Source: Halictus rubicundus
Lineage: Eukaryota; Arthropoda; Insecta; Hymenoptera; Halictidae
Assembly (NCBI RefSeq): GCF_050948215.1
Contig: NW_027488722.1
Span: 124,001 to 188,000, forward strand
Length of the DNA: 64,000 bases
Direction: 5' to 3'
Under the pieces are notes generated by a model. It made no database searches. It was not told where the DNA came from and was given only the letters and a program-made list of their open reading frames with translations. A program made the position numbers and the translations under genes. Below are positions 1 through 12,380 of this stretch, one piece after another; position 1 is the stretch's first letter; each line of letters starts with the position of its first letter.

Positions 1-3000
1 CGTATCCTCTATCCTATCCTATCCTCTATCCTATCCTATCCTCTATCCTATAATATCATCTATCCGATCCTATCCTCTATTGGTTCCTATCCTCTATCCT
101 ATCCTATCCTCTATCCTATAATATCATCTATTCTACCCTATTCTCTATCCTATCTTATCCTCTATCGTATAATATCATCTATCCTACACTATTCTCTATC
201 CTATCCTATCCTCTATCCTATCCTATCCTCTATCCTATCCTATCCTCTATCCGATCCTATCCTCTATCCTATCCTATCCTCTATCCTATCCTATCCTCTA
301 TCCTATAATATCATACATCCTATCCTATTCTCTATCCTATCCTATCCTCTATCATATCATATTCTCTATCGTCTCCTATCCTCTATCCTATCCTATCCCC
401 TATCCTATCCTCGATCCGATCCTATCCTCTATCCTATCCTATCCTCTATCCTATCCTATCCTCTATCCTATCCTATCCTCTATACTATCCTATCCTCTAT
501 CCTATCAAATCCTCTATCCTATCCTATCCTCTATCGTCTCCTATCCTCTATCCTATCCAATCCCCTATCCTATCCTCTATCCGATCCTATCCTGTATCCT
601 ATCATATCCTCTATCCTATAATATCATCTATTCTACCCTATTCTCTATCCTATCCTATCCTCTATCGTATAATATCATCTATCCTACACTATTCTCTATC
701 CTATCCTATCCTCTATCCTATCCTATCCTCTATCCTATCCTATCCTCTATCCCATCCTATCCTCTATCCTATCCTATCCTCTATCCTATCCTATCCTCTA
801 TCGTCTCATGTTCTCTATCCTATCCAATCACCTATCCTATCCTCTATCGTCTCCTATCCGCTATCCTATCCATTCCCCAGTCCTATCCTCTATCCGATGC
901 TATCCTCTATCCTATCCTATCCTCTATCGTCTCCTATCCTCTATCATTTCCATTCCCCTATCCTATCCTCTATCCTATAATATCATCTATCCTATCCTAT
1001 TCTCTATCCTATCTTATCCTCTATCCTATCATATCCTCTATCGTCTCCTATCCTCTATCCTATCCAATCCCGTGTCATATCCTCTATCCGATCCTATCCT
1101 CTATCCTATCCTATCCTCTGTCCTATAATATCATCTATCCTATTCTATTCTCTATCTTATAATATCATCTATCCTATCCTATTCTCTATCCTATCCTATC
1201 CTCTATCCTATCCTATTCTCTATCCTATCCTATCCTCTATCCTATCCTATCCTCTATCCTATCCTAAACTCTATCCTCTATCCTATCCTCTATCCTATCC
1301 TATCCCCTATCTTATCCTCGATCCGATTCTATCCTCTATCCTATCTTATCCTCTATCCTATAATATCATCTATCCTACACTATTCTCTATCCTATCCTAT
1401 CCTCTATCCTATCCTATCCTCTATACTATCCTATCCTCTATCCTATCCTATCCTCTATCCTATCCTATCCTCTATCGTCTCCTGTCCTCTGTCCTATCCA
1501 ATCACCTATCCTATCCTATCCTCTATCCCATCCTATCCTCTATCCTATCCTATCCTCTATCCTATAATATCATCTATCCTATCCTCTTCTCTATCCTATC
1601 CTATCCTCTATCCTATCCTATCCTCTATCCTATCCTATCCTCTATCCTATCCTATCCTCTATCCTATCGTATCCTCTATCCTATCCTATCCTCTATCCTA
1701 TCCTATCCTCTATCCTATCCTATCCTCTATCCTATCCTATCCTCTATCCTATCCTATCCTCTATCCTATAATATCATCTATCCGATCCTATCCTCTATCC
1801 GTTCCTATCCTCTATCCTATCCTATCCTCTATCCTATAATATCATCTATTCTACCCTATTCTCTATCCCTTCTTATCCTCTATCGTATAATATCATCTAT
1901 CCTACACTATTCTCTATCCTATCCTATCCTCTATCCTATCCTATCCTCTATCCTATCCTATCCTATCCTCTATCGTCTCCTGTCCTCTATCCTATCCAAT
2001 CACCTATCCTAACCTCTATCGTCTCCTATCCTCTATATTATCCATTCCCCTGTCCTATCCTCTATCCGATCCTATCCTCTATCCTATCCTATCCTCTATC
2101 CTATCCTATCCTCTATCCTATCTTATCCTCTATCCTATAATATCATCAATCCTACACTATTCTCTATCCTATCCTATCCTCTATCCTAACCTATCCTCTA
2201 TCCTATCCTATCCTCTATACTATCCTATCCTCTATCCTATCCTATCCTCTATCCTATCCTATCCTCTATCCTATCCTATCCTCTATCCTATCCTATCCTC
2301 TATACTATCCTATCCTCTATCCTATCAAATCCTCTATCCTATCCTATCCTCTATCGTCTCCTGTCCTCTATCCTATCCAATCACCTATCCTACCCTCTAT
2401 CGTCTCCAGTCCTCTATCCTATCCAATCACCTATCCTATCCTCTATCCTATAAAATCCCCTATCCATTCCCCTATCCTATCCTCTATCCTATCCTATCCT
2501 CTATCCTATCCTATCCTATCCTCTATCCTATCCTATCCAATCCCCTATCCTATCCTCTATCCGATCCTATCCTCTATCCTATCCTATCCTCTATCCTATA
2601 ATATCATCTATCCTATCCTATCCTCTATCCTATCCTATCCTCTATCCTATCCTATCCTCTATCCTATCCTATCCTCAATACTATCCTATCCACTATCCTA
2701 TCCTATCCTCTATCCTATCCTATCCTCTATCGTCTCCTGTCCTCTGTCCTATCCAATCACCTATCCTATCCTATCCTCTATCCTATCATATCCTCTATCG
2801 TCTCCTATCCTCTATCCTATCCAATCCCCTATCCTATCCTCTATCCGATCCTATCCTCTATCCTATCCTATCCTCCATCCTATCATATCCTCTATCGTCT
2901 CCTGTCCTCTATCCTATCCAATCCCGTATCATATCCTCTATCCGATCCTATCCTCTATCCTATCCTATCCTCTATCCTATCCTATCCTATCCTCTATCCT

Positions 3001-4471
3001 ATCCTATCCAATCTCCTATCCTATCCTCTATCCTATCCTATCCTCTATCCTATCCTATCATCTACCGTCTCCTGTCCTCTGTCCTATCCAATCACCTATC
3101 CTATCCTGTCCTCTATCCCATCCTATCCTCTATCCTATCCTATCCTCTATCCTATAATATCATCTATCCTATCCTCTTCTCTATCCTATCCTATCCTCTA
3201 TCCTATCCTATCCTCTATCCTATCCTATCCTCTATCCTATCCTATCCTCTATCCTATCCTATCCTCTATCCTATCCTATCCTCTATCCTATCCTATCCTC
3301 TATCCTATCCTATCCTCTATCCTATAATATCATCTATCCGATCCTATCCTCTATCCGTTCCTATCCTCTATCCTATCCTATCCTCTATCCTATAATATCA
3401 TCTATTCTACCCTATTCTCTATCCTATCTTATCCTCTATCGTTTAATATCATCTATCCTACACTATTCTCTATCCTATCCTATCCTCTATCCTATCCTAT
3501 CCTCTATCCTATCCTATCCTCTATCCTATCCTATCCTCTATCCTATCCTATCCTCTATCCTATCCTATCCTCTATCCTATCCTATCCTCTATCCTATCCT
3601 ATCCTCTATCCTATCCTATCCTCTATCCTATCCTCTATCCTATCCTATCCTCTATCCTATCCTATCCTCTATCGTCTCCGATCCTCTATCCTATCCTATC
3701 CTCTATCGTCTCCGATCCTCTATCCTATCCAATCACCTATCCTAACCTCTAACGTCTCCTATCCTCTATCCTATCCATTCCCCTGTCCTATCCTCTATCC
3801 GATCCTATCCTCTATCCTATCCTATCCTCTATCCTATCCTATCCTCTATCCTATAATATCATCTATCCTATCCTATTCTCTATCCTATCCTATCCTCTAT
3901 CATATCATATTCTCTATCGTCTCCTATCCTCTATCCTATCCTATCCCCTATCCTATCCTCGATCCGATCCTATCCTCTATCCTATCTTATCCTCTATCCT
4001 ATAATATCATCAATCCTACACTATTCTCTATCCTATCCTATCCTCTATCCTAACCTATCCTCTATCCTATCCTATCCTCTATACTATCGTATCCTCTATC
4101 CTATAATATCCTCTATCCTATCCTATCCTCTATCCTATCCTAACCTCTATCCTATCCTATCCTCTATACTATCCTATCCTCTATCCTATCCAATCCCCTA
4201 TCCTATCCTCTATCCGATCCTATCCTCTATCCTATCCTATCCTCCATCCTATCATATCCTCTATCGTCTCCTGTCCTCTATCCTATCCAATCCCGTATCA
4301 TATCCTCTATCCGATCCTATCCTCTATCCTATCCTATCCTCTATCCTATCCTTTCCTCAATCCTATCCTATCCTCTATCCTATCCTATCCTCTATCCTAT
4401 CCTATCCTCTATCCTATCCTATCCTCTATACTATCCTATCCTCTATCATATCCTATCCTCTATCCTATCCT
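1..4471 (+). repeat. Family A satellite, block 1
   Basis: This block is canonical units mixed with family A markers: CTATCCTATAATATCAT (near 50, 120, 1120, 1565), CTATCCGATCCTATCCT, the CTATCGTCTCCTGTCCT pair, and CTATCCATTCC-type 11-bp pieces. Much of it recurs about 14.4 kb downstream. A private ATACATCC variant sits near 311 and again near 14685, and a private CTATATTATCCATTCC sits near 2033 and again near 16458. The 808-1128 segment recurs at 12829, 13838 and 15233. No gene is visible. Confidence 0.9.
2423..2473 (+). other. CCAATCA / TATAAAAT composite module (representative copy)
   Basis: CCAATCA at about 2423 is followed by TATAAAAT at 2449 and then CCCCTATCCATTCCCC. The same order appears in more than twenty family A repeats, for example with TATAAAAT at 7377, 16874, 18182, 21446, 28604 and 29669. 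In some copies an extra CTATCGTCTCC unit lies between the two words. The words resemble a CCAAT box and a TATA box, but both are one- to three-base variants of the satellite unit, and no transcript evidence can be read from DNA. I record it as a motif and do not call it a promoter. Confidence 0.3.
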
Positions 4472-5280
4472 ATCCTCTATCGTCTCCTGTCCTCTATCCT
4501 ATCCAATCACCTATCCTACCCTCTATCGTCTCCAGTCCTCTATCCTATCCAATCACCTATCCTATCCTCTATCGTCTCCTATCCTCTATCCTATAAAATC
4601 CCCTATCCATTCCCCTATCCTATCCTCTATACTATCCTATCCACTATCCTATCCTATCCTCTATCCTATCCTATCCTCTATCGTCTCCTGTCCTCTGTCC
4701 TATCCAATCACCTATCCTATCCTATCCTCTATCCTATACTACCCTCTATCCTATCCTATCCTCTATCCTATCTTATCATCTATCCTAGCCTATCCTCTTT
4801 CCTATCCTATCCTCTATCATATCCTATCATCCATCCTATCCTATCCTCTATCCTATCCTATCCTCCATCCTCTATCCTATACTCTATCCTATACTCTATT
4901 GTATCCTATCCTCTATCCTATCCTATCCTCTATTCTATCCTATCCTCTATCCTATCCTATTCTCAATCCTATCCTATCCTCTATCCTAGCCTATCATCCA
5001 TCCTATCCTCTATCCTATCCTATCCTCTATCCTATCCTATCCTCTATCGTATGCTATCGTCCATCGCATCCTCTATCGTCTATCCTATCCTATCCTCTGT
5101 CATATCGTATCCTCTATCCTATCCTATCCTCTATCCTATAATATCCTATATCCTATCCTATCCTCTATCCTATCCTATCCTCTATCCTATCCTATCCTCT
5201 ATCCTATCCTATCCTCTATCCTATCCTATCCCCTCTCATATCCTATTATCCTTCCTATCTTCTATCCTCTATCCTATCCT
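4472..5280 (+). repeat. 809-bp tandem repeat, copy 1, spanning an A-to-B junction
   Basis: The first part (to about 4730) is family A, with the CTATCGTCTCCTGTCCT, CTCCAG and TATAAAATCCCC modules. From about 4731 it turns to family B, with TATACTACCCTC, CTAGCC, CATATCCTATCATCC and CATCGCATCC variants. Landmarks at 4480, 4681, 4735 and 5051 reappear at 5289, 5490, 5544 and 5860, all offset by exactly 809 bp. The match runs to about 5135 and then diverges, so about 660 bp is clearly duplicated. The B part also resembles 27083-27325. Confidence 0.85.
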
Positions 5281-6089
5281 ATCCTCTATCGTCTCCTGTC
5301 CTCTATCCTATCCAATCACCTATCCTACCCTCTATCGTCTCCAGTCCACTATCCTATCCAATCACCTATCCTATCCTCTATCGTCTCCTATCCTCTATCC
5401 TATAAAATCGACTATCCATTCCCCTATCCTATCCTCTATACTATCCTATCCACTATCCTATCCTATCCTCTATCCTATCCTATCCTCTATCGTCTCCTGT
5501 CCTCTGTCCTATCCAATCACCTATCCTATCCTATCCTCTATCCTATACTACCCTCTATCCTATCCTATCCTCTATCCTATCTTATCATCTATCCTAGCCT
5601 ATCCTCTTTCCTATCCTATCCTCTATCATATCCTATCATCCATCCTATCCTATCCTCTATCCTATCCTATCCTCCATCCTCTATCCTATACTCTATCCTA
5701 TACTCTATTGTATCCTATCCTCTATCCTATCCTATCCTCTATTCTATCCTATCCTCTATCCTATCCTATTCTCAATCCTATCCTATCCTCTATCCTAGCC
5801 TATCCTCCATCCTATCCTCTATCCTATCCTATCCTCTATCCTATCCTATCCTCTATCGTATGCTATCGTCCATCGCATCCTCTATCGTCTATCCTATCCT
5901 ATCCTCTGTCATATCGTATCCTCTATCCTATCCTATCCTCCATCCTATCCTCTATCCTATCATATCCTCTATTCTATCCTATCCTCTATCCTATCCTATC
6001 ATCCATCGCATCCTCTATCGTCTATCCTCTCCTATCCTCTATCCTATCCTATCATCAATCCTATCCTATCCTCTATCCTATCCTATCCT
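5281..6089 (+). repeat. 809-bp tandem repeat, copy 2
   Basis: This is the second copy of the A-to-B junction segment. The A-type island at about 5281-5540 inside the B zone is therefore the head of this copy, not an independent insertion. It differs from copy 1 by point changes, for example CCAGTCCAC where copy 1 has CCAGTCCTC, and TATAAAATCGAC where copy 1 has TATAAAATCCCC. Homology to copy 1 ends at about 5940, and the remainder is other family B sequence. Confidence 0.82.
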
Positions 6090-6985
6090 CTATCATATCG
6101 TATCCTCTATCCTATCCTATCCTCTATTATCTATCCTATCTATCTATCCCAATCCTATCCTATTCTCTATCCAATCCTATACTCTATACTATCCTATCCT
6201 CTGTCATATCCTGTCATCCATCCTATCCTATCCTCTATCCTATACTACCCTCTATCCTATCCTATCCTCTATCCTATCTTATCATCTATCCTAGCCTATC
6301 CTCTATCCTATCCTATCCTCTATCCTATCCTATCCTCTATCCTACCCTATCCTCTCTCATATCCTATTATCCTTCCTATCCTCTATCGTCTATCCTATCC
6401 TATCCTCTATCATATCCTATCATCCATCCTATCCTATCCTCTATCCTATCCTATCCTCCATCCTCTATCCTATACTCTATCCTATACTGTATTGTATCCT
6501 ATCCTCTATCCTATCCTATCCTCTATTCTATCCTATCCTTTATCCTATCTTATCCTCTATCCTATCCTATCCTCCATCCTCTATCCTATACTCTATCCTA
6601 CCCTCTATTCTATCCTATCCACTATCCTATCCTATCCTCTATTCTATCCTATCCTCTATTCTATCCTATCATCAATCCTATCCTATCCTCTATCCTATCC
6701 TATCCTCCATCCTAGCCTATCCTCTATCATATCGTATCCTCTATCCTATCCTATCTTCTATTATCTATCCTATCTATCTATCACAATCCTATCCTATCCT
6801 CTATCCTATCCTATCCTCCATCCTCTATCCTATACTCTATCCTATACTCTATTGTATCCTATCCTCTATCCTATCCTATCCCCCATTCTATCCTATCCTC
6901 TACCCTATCCTATCCTCAATCCTATCCTATCCTATCCTCTATCCTATCCTATCCTCCATCCTATCCTCTATCCTATCCTATCCTC
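6090..6985 (+). repeat. Family B satellite
   Basis: This stretch has family B variants: TCATATCCTATCATCC, CTCCATCCTCTATCC, CTCTCTCATATCC with TATTATCC, and two CTATTATC/TATCTATCTATC rearranged units at about 6124 and 6758 (the second reads CACAATCC instead of CCCAATCC). Many units are 12 or 11 bp rather than 17, so the register is less regular than in family A. No gene is visible. Confidence 0.85.
6124..6160 (+). repeat. Rearranged TATC-rich B unit (one of four)
   Basis: Here the pentamer rhythm changes to a tetramer rhythm: CTATTATC is followed by TATCTATCTATC and CCCAATCC. Sister sites are at about 6758, 11237 and 25654. It is the clearest family B hallmark and was evidently copied along with the surrounding B units. 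Confidence 0.8.
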
Positions 6986-7930
6986 TATCCTATCCTATTC
7001 TCTATCCTATCCTATCCTCTATCCTATCGTATCCTCTATCCTATCCTATCCTCTATCCTATCGTATCCTCTATCCTATCCTATCCTCTATCCTATCCTAT
7101 CCTCTATCCTATAATATCATCTATCCGATCCTATCCTCTATCCGTTCCTATCCTGTATCCTATCCTATCCTCTATCCTATAATATCATCTATTCTACCCT
7201 ATTCTCTATCCTATCTTATCCTCTATCGTATAATATCATCTATCCTACACTATTCTCTATCCTATCCTATCCTCTATCCTATCCTATCCTCTATCCTATC
7301 CTATCCTCTATCCTATCCTATCCTCTATCGTCTCCAGTCCTCTATCCTATCCAATCACCTATCCTATCCTCTATCCTATAAAATCCCCTATCCATTCCCC
7401 TATCCTATCCTCTATCCAATCCTATCCTCTATCCTATCCTATCCTATCCTCTATCCTATCCTATCCAATCCCCTATCCTATCCTCTATCCGATCCTATCC
7501 TCTATCCTATCCTATCCTCTATCCTATAATATCATCTATCCTATCCTATCCTCTATCCTATCCTATCCTCTATCCTATCCTATCCTCTATCCTATCCTAT
7601 CCTCTATACTATCCTATCCACTATCCTATCCTATCCTCTATCCTATCCTATCCTCTATCGTCTCCTGTCCTCTGTCCTATCCAATCACCTATCCTATCCT
7701 ATCCTCTATCCTATCCTATCCTCTATCCTATAATATCATCTATCCTATCCTATCCTCTATCCTATCCTATCCTCTATCCTATCGTATCCTCTATCCTATC
7801 CTATCCTCTATCCTATCGTATCCTCTATCCTATCCTATCCTCTATCCTATCCTATCCTCTATCCTATAATATCATCTATCCGATCCTATCCTCTATCCGT
7901 TCCTATCCTGTATCCTATCCTATCCTCTAT
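6986..7930 (+). repeat. Family A island within the B zone
   Basis: The pattern returns to family A here: TAATATCATC units followed by CTATCCGATCC and CTATCCGTTCC near 7105-7160, and again near 7860-7900. A CTCCAG unit, CCAATCAC and TATAAAATCCCC occur between 7325 and 7400. The two TAATATCATC/CCGATCC/CCGTTCC modules are about 760 bp apart. The edges are gradual because both sides are near-canonical, so the limits are good to roughly 50 bp. Confidence 0.75.
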
Positions 7931-9835
7931 CCTATCCTATCCTCTACCCTATCCTATCCTCTATCCTATCCTATCCTCTATCCTATCCTATCCTCTATCC
8001 TATCCTATCCTAGATCCTATCCTATCCTCTATCCTATCCTATCCTCTATCCTATCCTATCCTCTATCCTATCCTATCCTCTATCCTATCCTATCCTCTGT
8101 CCTATCCTATCCTCTATCCTATCCTATCCTCTATCCTATCCTATCCTCTATCCTATCCTATCCTCTATCCTTTCCTCTATCCTATCCTATCCTCTATCCT
8201 ATCCTATCCTGTATCCTATCCTATCCTATCCTGTATCCTATCCTATCCTCTATCCTATCCTGTCCTCTATCCTATCCTATCCTCTATCATATCCCATCAT
8301 GCATCGCATCCTCTATCGTCTATCCCATCCTATCCTCTATCCTATCCTATCCTCCATCCTACCCTATCCTGTATCGTATCGTATCCTCTATCCTATCCTA
8401 TCCTCCATCCTCTATCCTATCCTCTATCCTATCCTTTCCTCTATCCTATCCTATCCTCTATCCTATCCTATCCTCTATCCTATCCTATCCTCTATCCTAT
8501 CCTATCCTCTATCCTATCCTATCCTCTATAATATCCTATTATCCATCCTATCCTCTATCGTCTATCCTATCCTATCCTCTATCCTAACCTATCCTATCCT
8601 CTATCATATCCTATCATCCATCCTATCCTATCCTCTATCCTATCCTATCCTCTATCCTATAATATCCTATATCCTATCCTATTCTCTATCCTATATCATA
8701 TATTATTCTCTATCCTATATCCTGTCCTATTCTGTATCCTATCCTATACTCTATACTATCCTATCCTCTATCCTATCCTATTCTGCATCCTCTATCCTAT
8801 ACTCTATCCTATCCTCTGTCCTATCCTATCCTCTATCCTATCTTATCATCTATCCTATCCTATCCTCTATCATATCCTATCATCCATCCTATCCTATCCT
8901 CTATCCTATCCTATCCTCCATCCTCTATAATATACTCTATCCTATCCTATCCTCTATCCTATCCTATCCTCTATCTTATCCTATCCTCTATAATATCCTA
9001 TTCTCTATCCTATCCTCTATCGTCTATCCTATCCTATCCTCTATCCTAACGTATCCTGTCCTCTAACTTATCCTATCATCCATCCTATCCTATCCTCTAT
9101 CCTATCCTATCCTCTATCCTATAATATCCTATATCCTATCCTATTCTCTATCCTATACTCTATCCTATCCTCTGTCCTATCCTATCCTCTATCCTATCCT
9201 ATCCTCTATCCTATCCTTTCCTCTATCCTATCCTATCCTCTATCCTATCCTTTCCTCTATCCTATCCTATCCTCTATCCTATCCTATCCTCTATCCTATC
9301 CTATCCTCTATCCTATCCTATCCTCTATCCTATCTACTCCCCTATCATATCGTATCATCTATCCTATGCTATCCTCTATCCTATACTACCCTCTATCCTA
9401 TCCTATCCTCTGTCCTATGCTATCCTCCGTCATATCCTATCATCCATCGCATCCTCTATCGTCTATGTTATCCTATCCTCTATACTATCCTATACTCTGT
9501 CATATCCTATCATCCATTCAGCGTATCCTCTATCCTATCCTACCCTCTATCATATCCTATCATCCATCCTATCCTCTCCTCTATCCTATCCTACCCTCTA
9601 TCCTATCCTATCCTCTATCCTATCCTATCCTCTATCCTATCCTATCCTCTATCCTATCCTATCCTCTACCCTATCCTATCCTCTATCCTATCCTATCCTC
9701 TATCCTATCCTATCCTCTATCCTATCCTATCCTAGATCCTATCCTATCCTCTATCCTATCCTATCCTCTATCCTATCCTATCCTCTATCCTGTCCTATCC
9801 TCTATCCTATCCTATCCTCTATCCTATCCTATCCT
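7931..9835 (+). repeat. Family B satellite with long canonical runs
   Basis: Near-canonical 17-mers (about 7931-8280) lead into family B units with CCCATCATGCATCGCATCC at about 8292. Further B variants follow: CTATAATATCC, CATATCATATATTATTC near 8695, CTAACTTATCC near 9064 and CATTCAGCG near 9516. The 8097-8300 part matches 9836-10040 with an offset of 1739 bp. The stretch from about 9060 to 9600 recurs at 23760-24180, including the odd CATTCAGC word. Confidence 0.82.
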
Positions 9836-10349
9836 CTGTCCTATCCTATCCTCTATCCTATCCTATCCTCTATCCTATCCTATCCTCTATCCTATCCTAT
9901 CCTCTATCCTTTCCTCTATCCTATCCTATCCTCTATCCTATCCTATCCTGTATCCTATCCTATCCTATCCTGTATCCTATCCTATCCTCTATCCTATCCT
10001 GTCCTCTATCCTATCCTATCCTCTATCATATCCCATCATGCATCGCATCCTCTATCATCTATCCCATCCTATCCTCTATCCTATCCTATCCTCCATCCTA
10101 CCCTATCCTGTATCGTATCGTATCCTCTATCCTATCCTATCCTCCATAATCTATCCTATCCTCTATCCTATCCTTTCCTCTATCCTATCCTATCCTCTAT
10201 CCTATCCTATCCTCTGTCCTATCCTATCCTCTATCCTATCCTATCCTCTATCCTATCCTTTCCTCTATCCTATCCTATCCTCTATCCTATCCTATCCTCT
10301 ATCCTATCCTATCCTCTATCCTATCCTATCCTCTATCCTATCCTATCCT
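9836..10349 (+). repeat. 514-bp higher-order repeat, copy 1
   Basis: Landmarks in this copy are CTGTCC at 9836, the 12-bp CTATCCTTTCCT unit near 9907, and CATGCATCGCATCC at about 10037. All recur exactly 514 bp further on. The repeat contains CTATCATCTATCCC and TCCATAATC private variants, which the related copy at 8097 lacks. Those variants therefore arose before the 514-bp duplication and after separation from the 8097 copy. Confidence 0.88.
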
Positions 10350-10863
10350 CTGTCCTATCCTATCCTCTATCCTATCCTATCCTCTATCCTATCCTATCCT
10401 CTATCCTATCCTATCCTCTATCCTTTCCTCTATCCTATCCTATCCTCTATCCTATCCTATCCTGTATCCTATCCTATCCTATCCTGTATCCAATCCTATC
10501 CTCTATCCTATCCTGTCCTCTATCCTATCCTATCCTCTATCATATCCCATCATGCATCGCATCCTCTATCATCTATCCCATCCTATCCTCTATCCTATCC
10601 TATCCTCCATCCTACCCTATCCTGTATCGTATCGTATCCTCTATCCTATCCTATCCTCCATAATCTATCCTATCCTCTATCCTATCCTTTCCTCTATCCT
10701 ATCCTATCCTCTATCCTATCCTATCCTCTGTCCTATCCTATCCTCTATCCTATCCTATCCTCTATCCTATCCTTTCCTCTATCCTATCCTATCCTCTATC
10801 CTATCCTATCCTCTATCCTATCCTATCCTCTATCCTATCCTATCCTCTATCCTATCCTATCCT
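10350..10863 (+). repeat. 514-bp higher-order repeat, copy 2
   Basis: This copy is almost identical to the preceding 514 bp. One visible difference is CTGTATCCAATCC near 10485, where copy 1 has CTGTATCCTATCC. A third CTGTCC landmark at 10864 starts a partial third copy, which soon departs into other family B units at about 10920. Confidence 0.88.
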
Positions 10864-12025
10864 CTGTCCTATCCTATCCTCTATCCTATCCTATCCTCTA
10901 TCCTATCCTATCCTCTATCCTATCATATCCTCTATCCTATCCCATCCTCTATAATATCCTATCATCCATCGCATCCTCTATCGTCTATCCTATCCTATCC
11001 TCTGTCATATCGTATCCTCTATCCTATCCTATCCTCCATCCTATCCTCTATCCTATCATATCCTCTATTCTATCCTATCCTCTATCCTATCCTATCATCC
11101 ATCGCATCCTCTATCGTCTATCCTCTCCTATCCTGTATCCTATCCTATCATCAATCCTATCCTATCCTCTATCCTATCCTATCCTCCATCCTACCCTATT
11201 CTCTATCATATCGTATCCTCTATCCTATCCTATCCTCTATTATCTATCCTATCTATCTATCCCAATCCTATCCTATTCTCTATCCAATCCTATACTCTAT
11301 ACTATCCTATCCTCTGTCATATCCTGTCATCCATCCTATCCTATCCTCTATCCTATACTACCCTCTATCCTATCCTATCCTCTATCCTATCTTATCATCT
11401 ATCCTAGCCTATCCTCTATCCTATCCTATCCTCTATCCTATCCTATCCTCTATCCTATCCTATCCCCCATTCTATCCTATCCTCTATCCTATCCTATCCT
11501 CAATCCTATCCTATCCTATCCTCTATCCTATTCTATCCTCCATCCTATCCTCTATCCTATCATATCCTCTATCCTATCCTATCATCCATCACATCCTCTA
11601 TCGTCTATCCTATCCTATCCTCTGTCATATCGTATCCTCTATCCTATACTATCCTCTATCCTATAATATCCTATATCCTATCCTATCATCTATCCTATAT
11701 CCTATCATATTCTCTATCCAAACCTATACTCTATACTATCCTATCCTCTGTCATATCCTATCATCCATCCTATCCTATCCTCTATCCTATCTTATCCTCT
11801 ACCTTATCCTATCCTCTATCCTATCCTATTATCTATCCTATATCCCATCCTATTCTCTATCCAATCCTATACCCTATACTATCCTATCCTCTGTCATATC
11901 CTATCATCCATCCTGTCCTATCCTCTATCCTATCCTATCCTCTATCCTATCCTATCCTCTATCCTATCCTATCCTCTATCCTATCCTATCCTCTCTCATA
12001 TCCTATTATCCTTCCTATCCTCTAT
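10864..12025 (+). repeat. Family B satellite, end of the large B zone
   Basis: The stretch contains CATCGCATCC units near 10970 and 11100, a CTATTATC/TATCTATCTATC unit at about 11237, CCCCCATTC near 11464, and a CTCTCTCATATCC with TATTATCC unit near 11993. The 10955-11120 part closely resembles 5860-6030, with the CATCGCATCC and TCTGTCATATCG landmarks in the same order. At about 12025 the array switches to family A CCAATCCCC and CTATCCGATCC units. Confidence 0.82.
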
Positions 12026-12380
12026 CCTATCCTATCCAATCCCCTATCCTATCCTCTATCCGATCCTATCCTCTATCCTATCCTATCCTGTCCTCTATCC
12101 TATCCTATCCAATCCCCTATCCTATCCTCTATCCGATCCTATCCGATCCTATCCTCTATCCTATCCTATCCTCTATCCTATAATATCATCTATCCTATCC
12201 TATCCTCTATCCTATCCTATCCTCTATCCTATCCTATCCTCTATCCTATCCTATCCTCTATACTATCCTATCCTCTATCCTATCCTATCCTCTATCCTAT
12301 CCTATCCTCTATCGTCTCCTGTCCTCTGTCCTATCCAATCACCTATCCTATCCTATCCTCTATCCTATCATATCCTCTAT
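12026..12380 (+). repeat. Family A satellite, start of block 2
   Basis: Two CCAATCCC units, each followed by a 12-bp short unit and CTATCCGATCC, lie at about 12035-12150. A TAATATCATC unit near 12182 and the CTGTCCTATCCAATCAC pair near 12330 follow. This is ordinary family A sequence next to the B zone. Confidence 0.85.

Noticed and set aside
120..135. TATAAT in the TAATATCAT unit as a bacterial -10 promoter box
   Set aside because: It recurs throughout family A as a three-base variant of the satellite unit, with no consistent -35 element and no gene downstream. The array is not bacterial in character.
5051..6715. 554-codon frame, and all other + strand frames of 74-543 codons
   Set aside because: They have the same cause: the canonical + strand unit has no stop triplet. 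Starts fall at point variants such as CATGTTCTC, CTATGGTCTCC and ATGCTATCC, and stops at TAATATCAT units. Identical frames recur simply because the higher-order repeats recur.
9366..11666. 766-codon open frame, the longest in the window, as a possible protein gene
   Set aside because: It is a reading of the satellite. Its peptide follows the 17-residue period dictated by the unit, another long frame (10552-12183) overlaps it on the same strand, and it has no codon bias, domain or start context apart from a chance ATG. Part of it is the 514-bp repeat copied twice.
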